DNA from: a virus
IMG/VR virus record: IMGVR_UViG_3300026484_000001
Span: 62,001 to 126,000 of that record
DNA length: 64,000 nucleotides
Reading direction: 5' to 3' (one strand)
Shown here: one piece after another, positions 56,935 to 64,000 of the stretch
How positions within the stretch are numbered: the first letter of the stretch is position 1
How the letters are laid out: every line of letters starts with the position of its first letter
Translations under genes and position numbers: made by a program
The notes under the pieces: generated by a model
Databases searched by the model: none
What the model was told of the DNA's origin: nothing
What the model saw: the letters and a program-made list of their open reading frames with translations, nothing else

Positions 56935-57621
56935 ATGTTAAATGAAAATACGAGGAAAGTGCTCAAATCACTCACTTCTGTGTCTGGCTCAGCCATTCTA
57001 AGATATCCAATATCAACTGTGTCTCAAAAGGACAAGAGTTTGATCGCATTCGTCGATCTAGAGGCTTTAGATGAGGCTGAGTTTGGTGAATTCGGTGTGA
57101 GTTACCTGAGTGACCTATTAAGTCTTATTGACTTTTATGATGATGCTAATATTGAGATCAATGCTGGTATCATCGACATTAAGACTGAAACTTCTCATCA
57201 GAGATATCGTACAACTGAACTTGATATGATGAAAGCATTTGATGTTAGTCCTAAGATTCTTGATAATCTACTGGCTGAAACACCTCAAATCCGCTTCGAT
57301 ATCTCAAAAGACGAGCTTGACCGCTATAAGAAGATTGCTTCTTTAGTGAAATCTGAGTATTTCGTAGTTCAGGACGGTAGTATCACTGTTTGTAAGCTTG
57401 ATGCGACAAATACCTTACTTGATGAGTCTACAACTGACCATATCATGGATGCTTCGACTGAAGATCGTGTTGCCTTTGCCATGACAAATATCGATAAGAT
57501 CCCGTCTGGTAGTTATGAAGTTTCATTGATCAAAAATCCTAAATCTGGTAATTATATCAGCCTTTGGACTAGTGAAAATGATCCGTTCAAAATCGTGGTA
57601 TCAGTAGCGAAGACTTTCTAA
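56935..57621 (+). CDS. 45: sliding clamp gp45
   Basis: 228 aa (T4 gp45 has 228). Two-domain clamp subunit; VLKSLTSVSGSAILRYP start, FGVSYLSDLLSLIDFY and the long interdomain stretch match. Trimer rings tether gp43 to DNA and serve late transcription. The residue pattern LDNLLAETPQIRFDISKDELDRYKKIASL is typical. Confidence 0.9.
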   Translation: MLNENTRKVLKSLTSVSGSAILRYPISTVSQKDKSLIAFVDLEALDEAEFGEFGVSYLSDLLSLIDFYDDANIEINAGIIDIKTETSHQRYRTTELDMMKAFDVSPKILDNLLAETPQIRFDISKDELDRYKKIASLVKSEYFVVQDGSITVCKLDATNTLLDESTTDHIMDASTEDRVAFAMTNIDKIPSGSYEVSLIKNPKSGNYISLWTSENDPFKIVVSVAKTF

Positions 57622-57835
57622 AAAGTCTACTTTTTAGGCTTGATAAGGTGGCTTTTTAGTCACTTAGTCATTAAATAGCTATAAGGAGAAACAATGAAAA
57701 AAGTTATGGCATAGACTGTAATTTACACAGATATCTAGGAAAATAGTTTGGGCTTTCAAGTCTACTTGAATGTCCTACACAATACGAAAATATAAAAATA
57801 TTACGCAAAATAAAAACGAAAATAAGGAACTAAAT
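57622..57835 (+). promoter_or_regulatory. leader of the gp32 gene
   Basis: 214 bases without a real gene. A six-codon ORF (MKKVMA) follows AAGGAG at about 57682, and TTCAAGT-CT-ACTTGAA is a 7-bp hairpin. The last 60 bases are A-rich and unstructured, as in the T4 gp32 leader where gp32 binds its own mRNA. TATAAAAATA near 57790 is a weak late-promoter match. Confidence 0.45.
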
Positions 57836-58840
57836 ATGGGAAAATACGACTGGGGTTCAATGAAAGCTGGATTACAAAAAGGTGTTGGTGAGAAGAGTGA
57901 TAAAAAGGATTATAACGATCCTCGTGAGTGGAAACTAACAGTTGATGAAAATCAAAATGGAACAGCGGTTATCCGTCTTCTTCCGGGAAAAGGTGGTACA
58001 ACTCCTCCTATTGTAAGAATCTTCGAGCACTCTGTAAGAATCTTTAACAAGAAAAGTAACAAATATCGTTACTTCATTAATCCATCTCCTGCTTCAATTC
58101 AGGAAGACTGTCCAGCTTCTAAGCTATGGTACGAACTTGGTGACATTGGTACGGATGAGGCGAAAGCTTTACAAAAAGAGGTAAGTCGTTCAACGAAATT
58201 CATCTCTAATATCCTTGTAATCAATGATCCAGGAAATCCTGAAAACAACGGGAAAGTGTTCTACTGGAAATACGGTGTAAAGATGTTTGAGAAGTTCCAA
58301 AAGGCACTTGAGCCTACTGAAGCACAACTCAAAGTTGGTAAAAAAGGTGTTGAGCTTTTTGATCCTATGCTTGGTGCTGATATCGTAATTGATGCTCAAA
58401 AAGTTGCTGGTTTCCGTAACTATGATGGTTCTACTATTGAAGCACCATCTGCGGCATTCGCTACTGAAGCTGAAGCTGACGAAGTTGTTGATGAAAAATG
58501 TTTTGATTTGACTGAATTCATTTCACCTGATCATTACGAGCCATATGAGAAGTTACTTAAAAATCTTCGCTGGACTCTTGCTGGTTCTCCTATTGAGGCA
58601 CTTGCAATTCTAAGTGGTTCTGAAGTTATTACTGAAGAATATAAAGAGAGAGGTAACACAAGCGGAGCAAATGCGAAAGCTGACTCTGCTACACCATCTG
58701 CTGGTACTGCTTCTAAGCCAAAAGTTGAGCCGACTCCTGAACTGGAAACGACTCCTCAACCTCAGGTTGAAAAACCAAAGCCGAAACCAAAGCCAGTTGC
58801 ATCTGACGATGATGTACTTGCTATGCTAGACGATCTTTAG
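57836..58840 (+). CDS. 32: single-stranded DNA-binding protein gp32
   Basis: 334 aa from the ATG at 57836 (AAGGA, seven bases). The in-frame ATG at 57770 lacks a ribosome site. Core features: GKYDWGSMKAGLQKGV start, WKLTVDENQNGTAVIRLLPG, then a zinc-site region, and an acidic C-terminal tail ending DDDVLAMLDDL after a Pro/Lys/Thr linker. It coats single strands and recruits UvsY and helicase loader. Confidence 0.88.
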   Translation: MGKYDWGSMKAGLQKGVGEKSDKKDYNDPREWKLTVDENQNGTAVIRLLPGKGGTTPPIVRIFEHSVRIFNKKSNKYRYFINPSPASIQEDCPASKLWYELGDIGTDEAKALQKEVSRSTKFISNILVINDPGNPENNGKVFYWKYGVKMFEKFQKALEPTEAQLKVGKKGVELFDPMLGADIVIDAQKVAGFRNYDGSTIEAPSAAFATEAEADEVVDEKCFDLTEFISPDHYEPYEKLLKNLRWTLAGSPIEALAILSGSEVITEEYKERGNTSGANAKADSATPSAGTASKPKVEPTPELETTPQPQVEKPKPKPKPVASDDDVLAMLDDL

Positions 58841-59892
58841 TCATAGACTAAATCGAGTGGCTTATCCGTGGGCTTCCTTTGAGGCTCACGACCCAAACCA
58901 CTGAAGTGTTTTATAACATCTTCGTGTAGAGGAAATCTTATCTTGAGACTCCTCTTTAATTCATCCTCTGAAAAATCATCATACGGATTAATTCCTGTGA
59001 TTTTAATGAAATCATCTAACTGATAAATCCTCCAACCAAACTTATGACTATGACGACCATTCTGCCATAACGGAATCCATCTGACTACATCCGCATACAT
59101 AGGGTATTCTCTTAATCCGAGTTTCCGTTGAGTCATTCTATTCTTACTAAAAAGCTCTAGACTGATTTTTAACTCTTTGAGCACATACCCTTTCATGCCT
59201 CTTAAATGACGAGCCTGAACTTCCCCTTGCATATCTAGTATAACAATCCGAGTCTTAGGATTCAACTGAAAATGAGGTCTTGAAGATTTACCGCCTTTCG
59301 GACGACCACCCTTATTACTCTTTGGTTTAGGAATCCCTTTTTGAGCTTTGGTGATCGCTTCCTTGTGTGCTGGTGTTAAAGTTCGTTTACCACCGTATTC
59401 CTTTAGTGCTTTGGTTTTCGCTTTAGACTCTTGGGTCTTATTTATATAAATCTCTTCTGGGACTTCATCATTAGTCTGAATATACTCTACGAAGAAGTCC
59501 GAGCTGAAAGTCGTTCCTGCACCCAAAGTCTCAGAGGTCTTGATTATAAGAAGTTCGTATTCTGATAAATCAGTGATTTGTAGGCTTCTATAATACCCCT
59601 TTATTGATCTTAAAGATTCCTTAATCTTAATTTCAAGCTGACTCTTATATAGTTCAAGTTGATCCGACCGTTTGATTTTACCTGACGGCAGCAAAAAGGT
59701 CCTGACCCTTTTAAACTTCAAGTTCGAACTATCAGATTCTAAAGACTTAAAAGTATCACCATTAACACTCGAACTCGAATAACAAAGAAAAAATAATTTA
59801 TTAAAATAAGTCACTTGGTAAAGATGCATATAACTCATTTCACTACTCTCACTACTCTCACTACTCATTCCACTATTATTCATTATACTCAT
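58837..59892 (-). CDS. lone minus-strand protein, homing-endonuclease-like motifs
   Basis: 351 aa and the only convincing minus-strand gene. AGGAG lies eight bases before the ATG at 59892. LTPAHKEAITKAQKG is a NUMOD3-type unit, followed by an AT-hook-like GGRPKGGK. NUMOD units go with GIY-YIG or HNH homing endonucleases, but no catalytic motif is plain in the first 100 residues. It meets gp32 tail to tail with a four-base overlap. A DNA-binding mobile element is the best guess. Confidence 0.65.
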   Translation of the reverse strand: MSIMNNSGMSSESSESSEMSYMHLYQVTYFNKLFFLCYSSSSVNGDTFKSLESDSSNLKFKRVRTFLLPSGKIKRSDQLELYKSQLEIKIKESLRSIKGYYRSLQITDLSEYELLIIKTSETLGAGTTFSSDFFVEYIQTNDEVPEEIYINKTQESKAKTKALKEYGGKRTLTPAHKEAITKAQKGIPKPKSNKGGRPKGGKSSRPHFQLNPKTRIVILDMQGEVQARHLRGMKGYVLKELKISLELFSKNRMTQRKLGLREYPMYADVVRWIPLWQNGRHSHKFGWRIYQLDDFIKITGINPYDDFSEDELKRSLKIRFPLHEDVIKHFSGLGREPQRKPTDKPLDLVYD

Positions 59893-59995
59893 TTACAACT
59901 CCTATTCATTATGAGCTTATTTACTATATAGATAACTATAACCTCGACATCCACAAGTGACCCTCACTCACCCTGACACATAACTACTAAATTTA

Positions 59996-60049
59996 GACTG
60001 ACTAGACTGACTAGACTGACTAGACTGACTAGACTGACTAGACTGACTA
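59996..60049. repeat. GACTGACTA x 6
   Basis: Six exact 9-bp units in tandem. Confidence 0.95.
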
Positions 60050-60149
60050 GGCTCTATTGGGGGTGGTTCAGACGGTAGTTCGATATTAGTCTCTAGGAGA
60101 GGGTCACTTTCGGGTGATGAGGGGTTCAGTGCTTTTTTTGCATTTTTGG

Positions 60150-60197
60150 TTTCAGTGTTTCAGTGTTTCAGTGTTTCAGTGTTTCAGTGTTTCAGTG
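60150..60197. repeat. TTTCAGTG x 6
   Basis: Six exact 8-bp units, directly followed by the 28-bp repeat array. Confidence 0.95.
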
Positions 60198-60308
60198 CGG
60201 TTCAGGGGTTTATTTTATTTCAGGGCGGTTCAGGGGTTTATTTTATTTCAGTGCGGTTCAGGGGTTTATTTTATTTCAGTGCGGTTCAGGGGTTTATTTT
60301 ATTTCAGG
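60197..60308. repeat. 28-bp tandem repeat x 4
   Basis: Units at 60197, 60225, 60253 and 60281, each starting GCGGTTCAGGGG; only the last base varies (G or T). No spacers, so not CRISPR. Confidence 0.95.
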
Positions 60309-60548
60309 GGTTTGGTCACGGTTCGCAATGGGTTTTATACCACGCACAACACTTCAGGGAACTCTTTATTAATTTTATCCCTGATCTCTTAGCTTCTTAT
60401 TATGGAACATTATCTATGCCCTTAATCACCACCTCTTCTTCACGACACGGCATACTTAAGAGTCCTTGATACAAATGCTTGAGACAACACCCGAACAGAG
60501 GAGAGGGCATCTGAGGAACTTATAAGTCACACAGTCTACTTGATGATA

Positions 60549-60582
60549 GAGTATATATGAGTATATGAGTATATGAGTATAT
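60549..60582. repeat. GAGTATAT x 4
   Basis: Four 8-bp units, the first with two extra bases. Confidence 0.9.
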
Positions 60583-60602
60583 GGTATCAGTTCCCTAAAC
60601 TT

Positions 60603-60684
60603 CTTAACTAATCCCCTGGAGTGTTACAACGGAGACCTCTAAATATAGACCTTTGAGGTCATGTGTTCGAGGGGATTAGTTAAG
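60603..60684 (+). ncRNA. structured element closed by a 15-bp stem
   Basis: CTTAACTAATCCCCT (60603-60617) pairs perfectly with 60670-60684. Inside, GACCTC/GAGGTC forms a second helix. The shape (long closing stem, about 50 nt inside) repeats the elements at 3-7 kb. No promoter was found just upstream. Confidence 0.5.
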
Positions 60685-60846
60685 CTTGATCAGATCAAAT
60701 CAGATGTACACGACACAGAGTACAACCCTTAAAGTCTTAAAGTCTTAATGCTCTAATAATATTATAAAAAGTTTACTATATATGGAAATGTTTATAGGGA
60801 ACTAGGGAATGATAGAGGGAATGATATAGAGAACTAATCTTCACAT

Positions 60847-60912
60847 GAACTTCACACAGTCACTTGACAAAAGTATTTTGAACTTCACACAGTCACTAGA
60901 CAAAAGTATTTT
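60847..60912. repeat. 33-bp direct repeat x 2
   Basis: Two copies starting GAACTTCACACAGTCACT, differing at one base. Confidence 0.95.
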
Positions 60913-60916
60913 GAAC

Positions 60917-60949
60917 TTAAGCTGGATCAAAGCAAATTTACGGTATAAT
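60917..60949 (+). promoter_or_regulatory. promoter inside the repeat region
   Basis: TTAAGC (60917-60922), 21 bases, TATAAT (60944-60949). No gene follows for 490 bases, so it should make a non-coding transcript. Confidence 0.8.
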
Positions 60950-60955
60950 ACGGTT

Positions 60956-61400
60956 GGAATGAGAACTATGGAGGATCAGAACTAGGTATTGGGAATGGTA
61001 TTGGGAATGGTATTGGGAACTTTTTGAGAATAAAAACACCACCAAATGGGTTGGAGAATTTTGATGGTTGATGGTGGGTGTTTCGCCCTTTGCATTCCAA
61101 ACGAACTTTTGAAAAGGGTACTGCGAACCGAGGAGTATCCCGAGATTGCCACGAAGATGCCCCGAGGAGTTTTTGAGAATAAATGTCAACTTTCTCCAGA
61201 TGAAAAAGGTCCAAACTAACTTAGTAAAAAACACCAAAAAATTTTCGGGGGTGATTTTGGAAAGCCTATCGGGAATTGGAGTGAGGGAGCTCTCCGGGAG
61301 ATATTCATAAACGAGTTAATTTCTTAAGGGTATTGAGGTTCAGAAAGTCGTTTCCGGAGCTTTCCTCCGGAAACCTAAGTAACCTCTAAGTAACCTCTAA
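60956..61400 (+). ncRNA. possible non-coding transcript
   Basis: Region after the promoter has no plus-strand ORF of note. It opens with a 12-bp repeat (GGTATTGGGAAT x 3, 60985-61020) and holds TTTTTGAGAATAAA twice. Ends near the hairpin at 61350. Confidence 0.4.
61350..61374 (+). terminator. 10-bp hairpin
   Basis: GTTTCCGGAG...CTCCGGAAAC, perfect; possible terminator of the preceding transcript, though no T-run follows. Confidence 0.5.
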
Positions 61401-61418
61401 GTAAGTTTACGGTATAAT
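61386..61418 (+). promoter_or_regulatory. promoter
   Basis: CTAAGT (61386-61391), 21 bases, TATAAT (61413-61418). Confidence 0.8.
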
Positions 61419-61441
61419 AGAGTAACTAAAAAGGATTAAAA

Positions 61442-61813
61442 ATGGATTACAAAAGGATTGATCTGGATAAGATCACATTCAAGTACGAAAGATCAATGAA
61501 TCCTCAGGAGAGGCTCATACAACTTCATCAACTGTTCACTCGGGGTTTCGGGTTCAATCCTCACTTAGATTTGAACGAGCACATTGAGGGTTTGTCCAAG
61601 GAGCACTATATAAAAGATTGTGTGATAGCTTACTTGGAAAATGCGAATTGCTACATTACAAAGAAAGATGTGTATTGGTTTGTTGGTCTTGAAAAGGCGA
61701 ATGAGTCATTTAATAAGTTCTGGGAGTTTTTAACCAGATCTAGATCTAATGGCCAATACTTGATATTTGACAAAACTGTAAATGCATGGGGATTTACTTA
61801 TGACAGACTTTGA
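61442..61813 (+). CDS. hypothetical protein (123 aa)
   Basis: Soluble helical protein, unrecognised. Starts MDYKRIDLDKITF; overlaps the next gene. Confidence 0.72.
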   Translation: MDYKRIDLDKITFKYERSMNPQERLIQLHQLFTRGFGFNPHLDLNEHIEGLSKEHYIKDCVIAYLENANCYITKKDVYWFVGLEKANESFNKFWEFLTRSRSNGQYLIFDKTVNAWGFTYDRL

Positions 61814-62261
61814 ACTTGCAAGAGAACTAAGGCGGAAATATAAGTTACCTATTATGAAATGTAAGATGCTTACTAACTCATATGAAACTATGGAGGCAAT
61901 TGAAAATTATATTGCTGGGACAAAACCTCATCACTTTGAATTCGGAGTATTGGATTACAAAGAGTCGGATGAAATAAAACAACTAAGGAACCAAAAAATG
62001 AAAACTGGATATATGACTGTAGAACAATTTAATGATTTTGTAACAAGATGGGGCAACTCAACTGATGTTGAAAGATTTGTTGCATTGAAAGAATACAAAA
62101 ATGAGTTGCCTGATTTTAAAGTAAATATTGATAATGATGCTGTGTTTGTTACATTTGATGAACAAGCAGATGAACCCATCACACTTGATTTTGAAGAGTT
62201 CGGTTATGTCTTACTTACTGAACTCTTCAACTTCTCAGGTATCAAAGCGGAGATGGTATAA
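61800..62261 (+). CDS. hypothetical protein (153 aa)
   Basis: ATG at 61800 chosen; an in-frame ATG at 61782 is possible. Charged, no recognised motif. One-base overlap with the next gene. Confidence 0.7.
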   Translation: MTDFELARELRRKYKLPIMKCKMLTNSYETMEAIENYIAGTKPHHFEFGVLDYKESDEIKQLRNQKMKTGYMTVEQFNDFVTRWGNSTDVERFVALKEYKNELPDFKVNIDNDAVFVTFDEQADEPITLDFEEFGYVLLTELFNFSGIKAEMV

Positions 62262-62569
62262 TGGGTGCTGGACTTTGCCCTGATTATAACAATCCGAAGC
62301 CCATCTATAGAGACCGTTGCTCAATATGGAAGTTACAATTACATGATTGGGCTTCAATCATGAGTGACCGTTGTTTTATGTTTCAGGGAGAACCTTGTGT
62401 TGCTGATGTTGAGGTTTTCAGAAAGTGTAGAAAGTGCGGTATCATTCAAGAACAAAAGCACACAATGTCAAGCTCATTTTATTGGGAAGACTTGAACTCA
62501 TGTGAAACAAAAATTGTTGAAGATAAACTTACTAAAGGACTTCTTTGGTTTAAGGTGTATCAAAGCTAA
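62261..62569 (+). CDS. hypothetical Cys-rich protein (102 aa)
   Basis: CRKCGIIQEQK near the middle with further Cys suggests a zinc site. Trp-rich. Not recognised. Confidence 0.7.
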   Translation: MGAGLCPDYNNPKPIYRDRCSIWKLQLHDWASIMSDRCFMFQGEPCVADVEVFRKCRKCGIIQEQKHTMSSSFYWEDLNSCETKIVEDKLTKGLLWFKVYQS

Positions 62570-62582
62570 ATTATAGTATAAT
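62550..62582 (+). promoter_or_regulatory. promoter
   Basis: TTAAGG (62550-62555), 21 bases, TATAAT (62577-62582). Confidence 0.75.
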
Positions 62583-62608
62583 ATAACATATTAAAACAAA
62601 GGTCTAAA

Positions 62609-62902
62609 ATGAAATCATTTACTTCGGCTGAAATAGCTACACTAGAACAAAACTACAAAGATATGTGTGATGCGCATAACGAAATTACATTTGACGATGT
62701 CACACAACCTATTTTGGATGAGCTTATTGAATTGATGCAAATTGTTTGCGGAGAAGCTTATGCCGTTCAAGGGATGAATATGCCTCGTTTACCTCACATA
62801 GCATTATCCGATCTTGATGCTTCGACATTTTACGGAATGGTTGCAAAGCTTACTGAAAGTGCTCGTGACTTGCTAGTGGTAGCTAGAACTAGGAGAGTGT
62901 AG
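62609..62902 (+). CDS. hypothetical protein (97 aa)
   Basis: Acidic helical protein; not recognised. TAGTG junction with the next gene. Confidence 0.7.
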   Translation: MKSFTSAEIATLEQNYKDMCDAHNEITFDDVTQPILDELIELMQIVCGEAYAVQGMNMPRLPHIALSDLDASTFYGMVAKLTESARDLLVVARTRRV

Positions 62903-63213
62903 TGGTGAAAATACTTAAAATACAAGACCTTGATAATATTGCTGACCAACTTAAGCTTCAACAAGGGCTTATTATTTCTCTCAATCATGCTTTATACGGA
63001 GGATTGAACTCTGAAAATATAAGTCACATTTTAAATGTGACTCTTTCGAGGGATTATTCGGTAGATGAAGAATTTACTGGTGCTATGGATGATTATCAAA
63101 ATGCTCTGGATGATTTACAAAGAAAACACCGCAAAGTTCAGGATCTAACTTATAATAGACTTAATAGACTTAACAAACTCAAAACTCAAAGGAAAATTGA
63201 TGGTTCTAATTGA
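62902..63213 (+). CDS. hypothetical protein (103 aa), GTG start
   Basis: Two GTG codons in a row (62902, 62905); either may start. Helical, C-terminus basic. Overlaps rnh by 14 bases. Not recognised. Confidence 0.65.
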   Translation: MVKILKIQDLDNIADQLKLQQGLIISLNHALYGGLNSENISHILNVTLSRDYSVDEEFTGAMDDYQNALDDLQRKHRKVQDLTYNRLNRLNKLKTQRKIDGSN

Positions 63214-64000
63214 TTATTCACACTTACAAATGCGCAATTTATATATTGCTTTAGGAAATGCTCGCCCAAAGAAGAAAAATGGTGTTTTCGTAACTGAAGA
63301 TTTCATAAAAATGTTTTATCATCAGATGTTAATGTCATTTAACCTCATTTCCCGTGAATTTAAAGATTACGGTGAAGTGGTTGTGTGTATCGATGCTAGA
63401 ACTTACTGGAGAAAGGATATTTATCCAGCATTCAAGGCTCACCGTAAAAAAGATCGCGAAGAAAGTGATATTGACTTTGATGAATTCTTCAAATATGCAA
63501 CTGAATTTATTAGCTTACTTAAAACCGCCTTTCCTTACACTGTAATTGAGGTTGATAAGTCAGAAGCTGATGATATTATCGGTGTACTTGCTAAAGAGTA
63601 CGGAAGAACTGAGAAAGTTGTAGCTGTGTCTTCAGATAAGGATATGAAACAGATTCTTGAAGACGGTGCGGAGCTTTATGACCCTATTAAAAAGAAATTC
63701 ATAAGAATGACACCTGAAGAATACAAAGCTTGGAAATTTGAGCATATTCTGTGTGGTGATGAGGGTGATAACATACCTCATATCAAAAGAGAAACGATTT
63801 TCACTGAAAATTACTTAAAATATCTTGCGACTGAAGGAATTCACCTCAAAGATACAAAAACTCAGACAATTTGTGAGCAATATAATGAATTGTCTATCGC
63901 TGAACACCTTTTTGCTAAATATGATGTGTGGCGAGAGACTAAAAAGGACGGAAAGTTCAAAGATATCTACAAACCGACTCCATTTGGCCCAGCTGGTGCG
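63200..64000 (+). CDS. rnh: RNase H / 5'-3' exonuclease (T4 rnh type), cut by window end
   Basis: 267 residues visible, no stop. FEN-family nuclease: MVLIDYSHL with the first Asp, VVVCIDARTYWRKDIYPAFKAHR, EVDKSEADDIIGVLA with the acidic cluster, AVSSDKDMKQIL, and GDEGDNIPHI. T4 RNase H removes lagging-strand primers with gp32. The T4 enzyme has 305 residues, so roughly 40 are missing beyond the edge. Confidence 0.92.
   Translation, partial: MVLIDYSHLQMRNLYIALGNARPKKKNGVFVTEDFIKMFYHQMLMSFNLISREFKDYGEVVVCIDARTYWRKDIYPAFKAHRKKDREESDIDFDEFFKYATEFISLLKTAFPYTVIEVDKSEADDIIGVLAKEYGRTEKVVAVSSDKDMKQILEDGAELYDPIKKKFIRMTPEEYKAWKFEHILCGDEGDNIPHIKRETIFTENYLKYLATEGIHLKDTKTQTICEQYNELSIAEHLFAKYDVWRETKKDGKFKDIYKPTPFGPAGA

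Larger units (their letters stand above)
59893..61441. other. 1.5 kb non-coding region rich in short tandem repeats
   Basis: No convincing ORF on either strand. It separates the minus-strand gene from the last plus-strand operon. It contains at least five distinct short tandem repeats, a 15-bp closing stem at 60603-60684, one promoter at 60917, and a hairpin at 61350. An origin, recombination site or non-coding RNA locus are all possible. Confidence 0.7.

Noticed and set aside
57770-57835. 22-residue N-terminal extension of gp32
   Set aside because: There is no ribosome site, the residues are unlike gp32 proteins, and the ATG at 57836 has AAGGA at correct spacing.
60197-60308. CRISPR array
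   Set aside because: The 28-bp units follow one another without spacers, and no cas genes are present.
60114-60469. Repetitive plus-strand ORFs over the TTTCAGTG and 28-bp arrays
   Set aside because: All three frames are open only because the repeat lacks stops; translations are simple repeats with no start signals.
60938-61237. Minus-strand ORFs of 82 and 99 codons
   Set aside because: They arise from the 12-bp GGTATTGGGAAT repeat and low-complexity sequence and lack ribosome sites.

Overview
The window is part of a large T4-like (tailed, myovirus-type) phage genome. The evidence is an almost complete T4-type replication and recombination set: DNA polymerase gp43 (in two pieces), sliding clamp gp45, clamp-loader gp44 and a probable gp62, helicase gp41, single-strand binding protein gp32, gp46/gp47 nuclease, UvsX, a UvsY-like protein, UvsW and the rnh 5' exonuclease. 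No head or tail genes are present. Nearly every gene is on the plus strand. About 30 promoters share one layout, TTAAGC, 21 bases, then TATAAT, often with a second TAAGC box about 10 bases before the -10. A TTAAGC/TATAAT pair spaced this way is the published Helicobacter-type vegetative promoter, so I infer a Campylobacterota host. This is an inference from promoters only.

Region 1 (1-8.1 kb) is an RNA-rich locus. It has about 21 tRNA genes with encoded CCA, a few tiny ORFs, an endolysin-type amidase, a broken homing endonuclease, and more than 4 kb of non-coding but highly structured sequence. Between about 3.0 and 7.3 kb several promoter-driven RNAs are closed by perfect or near-perfect stems of 8-23 bp. 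Many contain T-arm-like hairpins, and one about 1.5 kb long ends in a T-arm plus CCA. A second large structured RNA (about 0.7 kb, also ending in a T-arm and CCA) lies at 11.5-12.2 kb.

Region 2 (8.1-30 kb) holds a GGDEF-domain protein, a lipoprotein, a GroES/GroEL pair, a MazG-type pyrophosphohydrolase, three calcineurin-like phosphoesterases (one is gp47), RtcB RNA ligase, gp46, gp44, a uvsX gene broken by what looks like a split intein with a homing-endonuclease remnant between the halves, gp62, a DHH phosphoesterase and gp41.

Region 3 (30-48 kb) has the two-piece DNA polymerase and then genes that together look like a pathway for thymine hypermodification: a dUTPase-type pyrophosphatase, a deoxyribonucleotidase, a thymidylate-synthase-family enzyme, two proteins of the hypermodified-thymine families, a PLP enzyme, a P-loop kinase, a 2OG-Fe(II) oxygenase and a dNMP kinase. 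It also carries a MESH1-like HD hydrolase and an orphan MazF/PemK-like protein.

Region 4 (48-64 kb) holds Rnl2-type RNA ligase, a secreted lytic transglycosylase, UvsY-like, UvsW, gp45, gp32, one lone minus-strand gene, a 1.5 kb repeat-rich non-coding region, and small genes leading to rnh, which runs off the window. RtcB, Rnl2 and the tRNA bank suggest tRNA replacement and repair during infection.
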